Below are positions 59,121 through 64,000 of a stretch of DNA of 64,000 nucleotides, one piece after another. Under the pieces are notes generated by a model. It saw nothing but the letters and a program-made list of their open reading frames with translations, was not told the DNA's origin and made no database searches. The position numbers and the translations under genes are program-made. This DNA is from an uncultured Oscillospiraceae bacterium (GTDB lineage: Bacteria; Bacillota; Clostridia; Oscillospirales; Oscillospiraceae): NCBI GenBank assembly GCA_947627715.1, contig CANQXK010000012.1, forward strand, positions 1-64,000. Reading direction: 5' to 3'. How positions within the stretch are numbered: position 1 is the stretch's first letter; each line of letters begins with the position of its first letter.

Positions 59121-60209
59121 TTGAGAAACAGATATTACGGGCCGGAGGACCTGGCCTTCAGCGCCATGTACGGCGGCGCCGTCTATGAGCGTTCGGAAAA
59201 CACCGTGCCCGACCCCTTCTCCCCTCCGGGGGAGAGTCCCGGCGAGAGCCCGATGATGGTCAACGTCCTGACGGGGGAGACCATGTTTCTCCGCCGCCTG
59301 AACGCCGCCGCCTCCCAGGAGGTGGAGCTTTACCGTCTGCGGATCTTAGAGAAGCCCTCTTTTGACGGGGTCTTCTGGCCCATCGACCTGATGATCCTCT
59401 CCCCGGAGCTTCAGGCGAAATGCACCCTCTTCGCGGATAACCAGTACACCGACCAGACGCTCCCGCCGCAGGCCCGCCAGGGGGAGCTGGCCGCCGCCTT
59501 CATCTACCGGGATATGTCGGCCTACGAGCGGTTCGACCGCTGGCTTTCCCACGCGGGGCCTCTCTCCTGGGAAAACGCCGCCGTGGTAACGGCCAGCGCG
59601 GCGATCCTCCGGGCGCTGAACCGCCTCAACCGATCCGGCTTTACCCTCAACGACTTCCATTTCTCCCGTTTCTTCTACAGCGGCTCGGGGCGGATCATGC
59701 TGGACTACTCCACGCTCATAAACTCCAGGCGGGAGATGACCCGGCGCACGATGCTGCGGACGAATTTTGAAAACAACTATCCCATGGAGTTCGGCCACCC
59801 CCGCGTCTTTGACGGTTCCCTCAAATACCTGAGCGTCCAGACCCAGAACTACAGTCTGGCCGCCATGCTCTTCTACCTGTTCTTCGGGCGGTACGCCTAC
59901 GACGGCCGGCTGATGACCGGGTACGCCGACACCGACCTCCTGAGCCACTACGTCAAATTCCGGCAGTATCACAAGATGACGTTTTTCATCTTCGATCCCA
60001 ACGACCACCGCAACTCCATCGGCACCTTTTCCGACGAGGAAAGGGTCATTCAGCTGTGGAACAGGTGCCCGGAGGCGCTGCGCCGCCGCTTCTGCGACGC
60101 GCTGGTCCTCCCGGCGGAGGGCGCTTCCGGCTCCTCCCCCTCGCTGCCCACGCCCACAGACTGGCTCTCCACCCTGGAACAGTGCGGTCTTCTTCGAGGT
60201 GCTCTATGA
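59121..60209 (+). CDS. Protein-kinase-fold-like protein
   Basis: Start TTG 59121 (LRNRYYGPEDLAF) is chosen because it lies just after GTGAGGGCGCGGCC; the open frame extends 24 bases further upstream. The protein has 362 residues. The stretch LNRLNRSGFTLNDFHFSRFFYSGSG followed by RIMLDYSTL matches the spacing of the catalytic loop and DFG segment of kinase-fold proteins, with LND and LDY in place of HRD and DFG. Early residues MMVNVLTGETMFLRRL may hold the ATP lysine region. It may be a pseudokinase or a divergent kinase. It overlaps the next gene by four bases. Confidence 0.55.
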   Translation: MRNRYYGPEDLAFSAMYGGAVYERSENTVPDPFSPPGESPGESPMMVNVLTGETMFLRRLNAAASQEVELYRLRILEKPSFDGVFWPIDLMILSPELQAKCTLFADNQYTDQTLPPQARQGELAAAFIYRDMSAYERFDRWLSHAGPLSWENAAVVTASAAILRALNRLNRSGFTLNDFHFSRFFYSGSGRIMLDYSTLINSRREMTRRTMLRTNFENNYPMEFGHPRVFDGSLKYLSVQTQNYSLAAMLFYLFFGRYAYDGRLMTGYADTDLLSHYVKFRQYHKMTFFIFDPNDHRNSIGTFSDEERVIQLWNRCPEALRRRFCDALVLPAEGASGSSPSLPTPTDWLSTLEQCGLLRGAL

Positions 60210-61288
60210 ACGAAATCAACAACCTGTCCGGCGCTGTCTCCGCCCTGAAGGGCATCGCCGGCGTCCCCACCGCCCGCCTCTCCGACGTGGGCCGCGCCGT
60301 GCGCAGTCTGCTTGAGACCTCCGGGCGCGAGGCGTTTGCCGACCGGGAGGCGCTTCCCGCCCGGCTGCGCAGTCTGGGCCTCTCCGAGGAGGACGTCTAC
60401 CGTCTGTGCCTTTTGAGCGCCGTCAGCGGCTTTGAGGACCTGATCGACACCGGGGAACCGGCCACCCAGATGGAGCTGGACCGCTACGCCGCCAACGCCG
60501 CCTCCACGGGGCTAAGCCGCAGCGTGATCATGTCGATGATGGCGGAGCTGACCTGCGCCGCCGGGAACACGGTGTGCGTCTCGCAGCTCTCCTCCCTGCC
60601 CGGCCCGGAGCAGGCGGACGCCCCCGCCTTTGTCATCCCCTGGCGCGTCTATGCCGACGACCTGCGGGCGGTGAAAGCCGCCTTTACCAAGTGGAAGGAG
60701 AACGGCGGCCCCCTGCCGCAGGATATGCTGGACCAGCTCTGGCCCCTGGTACACGCCGGGATCGCCGAGGCCCAGTATTACATGGGCTATATCCTCCTCC
60801 ACGGCGACGAAACAGGCGGCCAGGAGGCGGACTCCCAGGAGAAGGGCGTGGAGCTTCTGACTGCGGCCGCGGACGCCGGAAACGGCCCCGCCGCCTCCGC
60901 CCTGGGGGATTACTACTACTTCAAGGGCGGCTCCGAAAACTGGGGCGTGGCCTACGACTACTACACCGGCTTTGCCGCCCCGGTCCTGAGCGAACCCCAG
61001 CGGCGGGCGATGATGGACATTTTCAACCACCGGCGCTTCAACAGGATCCTCCTGCAATTCAGCGCCCTTCTCCTGGCGGTACTGCTGGTCAGCGTCCTGT
61101 GGGCGCCCGGCGCGCCGGTCTTTTCCGTGATGCCCGCAGCCGGCGTCGCGGCCCTGGTCCTGGCCGCCGCCCTGCTGGTGTTTGGCTTCATCCGCCACCA
61201 AAATTCCCCCTACGGCAACGTATATTACGTCCCCACCGGGATGTTTGCGATCTGGGCGGTCTATATGTTCCTCCGCCTTGTGTTTTGA
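60206..61288 (+). CDS. Sel1-repeat protein with C-terminal membrane helices
   Basis: The 360-residue protein starts at ATG 60206 overlapping the previous stop (ATGA), after CGAGGTGCTCT. A helical N-terminal part (LSDVGRAVRSLLET) precedes Sel1/TPR-like repeats at about residues 185-260 (AGIAEAQYYMGYILLHGDE, AADAGNGPAASALGDYYYFK). Three hydrophobic helices close the protein. Sel1 repeats are protein-interaction modules. It probably tethers soluble components such as the GTPase or kinase-like protein to the membrane. Confidence 0.7.
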   Translation: MNEINNLSGAVSALKGIAGVPTARLSDVGRAVRSLLETSGREAFADREALPARLRSLGLSEEDVYRLCLLSAVSGFEDLIDTGEPATQMELDRYAANAASTGLSRSVIMSMMAELTCAAGNTVCVSQLSSLPGPEQADAPAFVIPWRVYADDLRAVKAAFTKWKENGGPLPQDMLDQLWPLVHAGIAEAQYYMGYILLHGDETGGQEADSQEKGVELLTAAADAGNGPAASALGDYYYFKGGSENWGVAYDYYTGFAAPVLSEPQRRAMMDIFNHRRFNRILLQFSALLLAVLLVSVLWAPGAPVFSVMPAAGVAALVLAAALLVFGFIRHQNSPYGNVYYVPTGMFAIWAVYMFLRLVF

Positions 61289-61307
61289 CGCGGGGAGGGA
61301 GAGCCGG

Positions 61308-62867
61308 ATGAACAACACGCTTCTGAACCGCGGCATCTATTTTACCGTGAATGCCCTCCTGTCCGCCCTTGCGCTGATGGGAAACATCTCCCTGATCACC
61401 GTCTGCATCTTTCTGGCGGTGCAGGCGCTGATGGGCTTCCTCTTCTTCCGAGCGCCCGTCCGGGAGGCCCCCGCCGCAGCGGACCTGCCGCTGCTCCTCT
61501 TTTTTGATGTGCTCCTGTACGCCGGGATCCGTTATGAGCTGATCCTCCGGGGTCTTGATTTCAGCCAGAACTCCGTCCCCTTCGACAACATCCTTGTCAC
61601 CGGCGTCTTTTCTGCGGCCTTTGGCCTCTTCGGCCTTCTGAAAAAGAAGCGGACGCCCAAGTGGATCGCCGCCCTCTTCCTGGGGTTTGGCGCGTTCCTG
61701 TCGCTGACAAGTCTGTATGTCTTTCAGTTCCTCCTGTATGTGCTCTTCGTCTTTATGTGGATGGCCGCCTCCATCGTCTCTGAGCGCATCGACCGGGGCA
61801 AGGCCGTCCGCAACAACTGTTTTGGCGTCCTTCTGTGCGCCCTCTTTTTTGCCGTCTATCTTTTTGAACCGCAACTCTTTATGGCGCTGGGGAACGAGTG
61901 GGCGTCCGTCATCGCCTTTGCCGGGGGCCTGCTGGCCACACCCTGGCAGGTGCTGCTCATCGCCGTGGGCCTGATCGCCCTCTCCCTGCCCATGTGCTCC
62001 TTCTCCCCCGGAAGGGTGACCGTGGACGCCTGCGTCCTCCTGACGCTGGCATCCCTCACCGTTGTCTGGGGCTTTGCCGGGTGGCGTCTTTTTATGTGGT
62101 CCCCCCTCGTCGCCGCTGCGGCCGTGGTCCCGGCCATCATATGCCTTACCCGGTTCGCCTCCGGGAAGGACGCCCACGGCTTCTTCCCCGTGCCCCTGGC
62201 GCTGGGCGGGATCCTGATCCTCTACCTGGCCTATGACGGACTGTGGCTGACCATGCTGGCCATCGCCGCCTCCGCCGCCGTCTTGCGGTTCGCCTCCAGG
62301 AAGATCGAGTACTACAAGGAGAGTCCCGTCTTCTGGATGCTCATTCCCCTGTGCGTCTTTGCCGTGTCCCTCTCGTGGCTCCTCTTTAAGCGCCGGTCGG
62401 TCCCCGGCGTGCTGGTGCTCATCCTCATCACCGCCGTCACCCTCGCCGCCCTTTGGGTACTGGAAAGGCCCCACCCCGCCGGATTGCGGGCCGGGTTCAG
62501 ATACCGCGCCGTCATTTGCGGCCTCTCGGCGCTTTTGTGCGCCGTCACGCTGTGCCGCGGCGGCTTCGCCGCCAATATCGAACCCTCCGCACAGGGGGAC
62601 ACGATCCTTGTGGAGATCCGCTGCCGCGACAGGGACGCCACCATCGGCCAGGTCTCCTATGTCTGGACAGACCCCCTGGGTCTGGAAGAGGGGATCCACT
62701 ATAAGAAGCTCTATCTCAGCGGGGAACACTCCACCGCCGCCACCTTCTCCTGCCAGGACGAACGCCTCGTCATCCGCGCCGCCGACAGCCTCGGCGTCTC
62801 CACCAGGATCATCCTCTGGAGGCGTTACGACCTGGACCGCCTGCTCTTTACGCGGTTCTATTTCTAA
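61308..62867 (+). CDS. Polytopic membrane protein with external C-terminal domain
   Basis: The 519-residue protein starts at ATG 61308 after GGGGAGGGAGAGCCGG. About 12-14 hydrophobic helices fill residues 10-430. After them comes a beta-rich region (AQGDTILVEIRCRDRDATIG...LGVSTRIILWRRYDL) of about 85 residues, probably outside the membrane. No transporter signature is seen. It follows the Sel1 protein by 19 bp. It may form the membrane platform of the system. Confidence 0.6.
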   Translation: MNNTLLNRGIYFTVNALLSALALMGNISLITVCIFLAVQALMGFLFFRAPVREAPAAADLPLLLFFDVLLYAGIRYELILRGLDFSQNSVPFDNILVTGVFSAAFGLFGLLKKKRTPKWIAALFLGFGAFLSLTSLYVFQFLLYVLFVFMWMAASIVSERIDRGKAVRNNCFGVLLCALFFAVYLFEPQLFMALGNEWASVIAFAGGLLATPWQVLLIAVGLIALSLPMCSFSPGRVTVDACVLLTLASLTVVWGFAGWRLFMWSPLVAAAAVVPAIICLTRFASGKDAHGFFPVPLALGGILILYLAYDGLWLTMLAIAASAAVLRFASRKIEYYKESPVFWMLIPLCVFAVSLSWLLFKRRSVPGVLVLILITAVTLAALWVLERPHPAGLRAGFRYRAVICGLSALLCAVTLCRGGFAANIEPSAQGDTILVEIRCRDRDATIGQVSYVWTDPLGLEEGIHYKKLYLSGEHSTAATFSCQDERLVIRAADSLGVSTRIILWRRYDLDRLLFTRFYF

Positions 62868-63006
62868 TGGTTCCTGCGTATTATAACATATATCTAACCA
62901 CTTTTCAAGGGGTTATTTAATTATTCTGAAATATTTTTCGGCGTTCCTGCTTTTGAGCGCCGTTTCCCTCCGGCTGACGCCGGCGGGATGAAAGGAGCTG
63001 TGCCAA

Positions 63007-64000
63007 ATGCCCACCCCCAAGCCTCCCCGCAGGCCCTCCAAGTCCCCCTACGGGTCCTCTCCGTACTCGTCCCCCTACGGGACGACCCCGCACAATCCCT
63101 CCCCTTACGCCCCTTCCCAGGGCGCTCCCTCCCCCTACGGCCCGTCTGTGAGCGGCCCCTCCCCCTACTCCAAGTCGTCCAACGGGGGCCGCCAGGCGAA
63201 GGGTCCGACGCGCCCCACCACCCAGGCGCTCAACGTGCTGGTGCTTCTGGCCTCTCTGCTGCTGGGCTTCCTCTTCTGGGTCGTGACGGAGTCCTGCTGG
63301 AACTCGCTCCTTGAAAACTGGGCCGCCCCGGTGCGCATCGGGTTCCTCTTCTCCATTATGGCGCTGCTGGTCTCCCTCCTGGTCCTGGGCCTGTCGGCCC
63401 TCACCGGCTCGCTGAAGGACAACGTGGTCTTTCGCGGCCAGGGGATGGGGTCCGCTTTCCTCTTCTCCCTGCTGCTGTGCATCGTGATCTTCGGCGCCGG
63501 GGCGCTCTTCCAGTGGATCTACAGCGTGGACTTTGTCGCCGGGGCCCGCAAGCCCACCTCCCTCGTCTTTGTGATCGATGACTCCGGCTCCATGTCCATC
63601 ACCAATGACCCCCTTAATTTGCGCTACGACGCCATCGACGACGTGCTGGACGAGGAGGACGACAGCTTCCCCTACATGGTCTACAGCTTCGGTAGAGACG
63701 TCGTCCTGCTGCGTGATATGGCCCCGGCAAGGACGCCCGGCATGGAGTCCGCCGACGTGGGCAGCGGCGAAACCAACATCCACGCCGCGCTGACGCAGGT
63801 GATCGAGGATTACGAGGACGGCCTGTGGGAGGGCGGCCGCGTGCCCCGCGTCATTCTGCTCACAGACGGGGACGCCTCGGATATTTACTCCACTTCCCAG
63901 GTGGATCCCCTTCTGCGCCGCTATCTCCGCGCCGGCATCTCCATCAGCACCGTGGGCCTGGGCGATGCGGACTTAGGACTTCTCGCCCACATCGCGGAGG
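63007..64000 (+). CDS. Second membrane vWA-domain protein, cut by the window edge
   Basis: The frame opens at ATG 63007 after AAAGGAGCTGTGCCAA and stays open to the end (331 codons). The first 60 residues are a proline-rich region with repeated SPYG/SPYS units and a basic tail. Three membrane helices follow (about residues 75-95, 111-131 and 148-172). A vWA domain then carries the MIDAS motif IDDSGSM (near residue 192), SGETNIHAAL and LTDGDASD. With the first gene it makes two vWA proteins at opposite ends of the operon. The amino end is likely cytoplasmic and the vWA domain external. Confidence 0.82.
   Translation, partial: MPTPKPPRRPSKSPYGSSPYSSPYGTTPHNPSPYAPSQGAPSPYGPSVSGPSPYSKSSNGGRQAKGPTRPTTQALNVLVLLASLLLGFLFWVVTESCWNSLLENWAAPVRIGFLFSIMALLVSLLVLGLSALTGSLKDNVVFRGQGMGSAFLFSLLLCIVIFGAGALFQWIYSVDFVAGARKPTSLVFVIDDSGSMSITNDPLNLRYDAIDDVLDEEDDSFPYMVYSFGRDVVLLRDMAPARTPGMESADVGSGETNIHAALTQVIEDYEDGLWEGGRVPRVILLTDGDASDIYSTSQVDPLLRRYLRAGISISTVGLGDADLGLLAHIAE

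Noticed and set aside
1-64000. CRISPR arrays, tRNA or rRNA genes
   Set aside because: No regularly spaced repeats, tRNA cloverleaf or rRNA-like stretches were noticed on either strand by eye; a tRNAscan/CRISPR search was not possible.

Overview
The window looks like a chromosomal segment of a GC-rich, Gram-positive, probably spore-forming Clostridia, most likely an Oscillospiraceae/Flavonifractor-like gut Firmicute. This is inferred from gene content: sepF-divIVA-ileS-lspA, mutL-miaA-hfq, a SpoIIQ-like M23 peptidase, an LCP protein, a class B sortase with an SPKTG substrate, a VanZ-like protein and an AbrB/SpoVT-type protein. No rRNA, tRNA or CRISPR array was seen.

1-10.7 kb: an exopolysaccharide operon reads right to left. 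Its order is CapA/Wzz-like protein, sortase B, LCP transferase, SPKTG surface protein, PHP phosphatase, BY-kinase, a truncated sugar transferase, UDP-glucose dehydrogenase, UDP-glucuronate decarboxylase-like SDR, an intact sugar transferase and a decayed GHMP kinase. UDP-glucose -> UDP-glucuronate -> UDP-xylose is the implied precursor route. Upstream lies a 1-kb control region with three copies of a palindromic site (ACATTATCCGCATAATGT core) and two outward-facing, consensus-like promoters. It sits beside a tyrosine recombinase gene whose stop codon lies inside one copy. I read this as a phase-variation switch for the polysaccharide.

10.8-20.8 kb: a mobilizable or ICE-derived island. It holds a relaxase with an out-of-frame nested gene, MobC, an oriT-like hairpin cluster, a RepA-like ATPase, two paralogous small proteins, a DUF6076-like protein, two near-identical XRE-type genes as 627-bp direct repeats around an AAA_14/DUF4143 ATPase, ParB and a truncated AbrB-like protein.

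20.9-46.6 kb: mostly housekeeping. There is a CAP/SLH protein, rluD, lspA, ileS, divIVA, sepF, a YggS-type protein, an HlyD-like protein, hfq, miaA and mutL. Next comes an alanine-racemase-like protein lacking the PLP lysine, then miaB, mutS and a CPBP protease. An AT-richer patch of four orphan genes (39.9-42.2 kb) follows, then an M23 peptidase, a purine permease with a phosphoribosyltransferase, and an SDR.

46.7-64 kb: one long rightward operon of at least ten genes, running off the window. It encodes a membrane vWA protein, a 1174-residue tubulin-like protein, two unrecognised proteins and a zinc-ribbon P-loop GTPase (double-GTPase-like). It continues with a GAP1-like protein, a kinase-fold-like protein, a Sel1-repeat membrane protein, a polytopic membrane protein and a second vWA membrane protein. 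The combination suggests an NTP-driven signalling or conflict system at the membrane. No effector is visible. This and the recombinase switch are the most interesting parts of the window.
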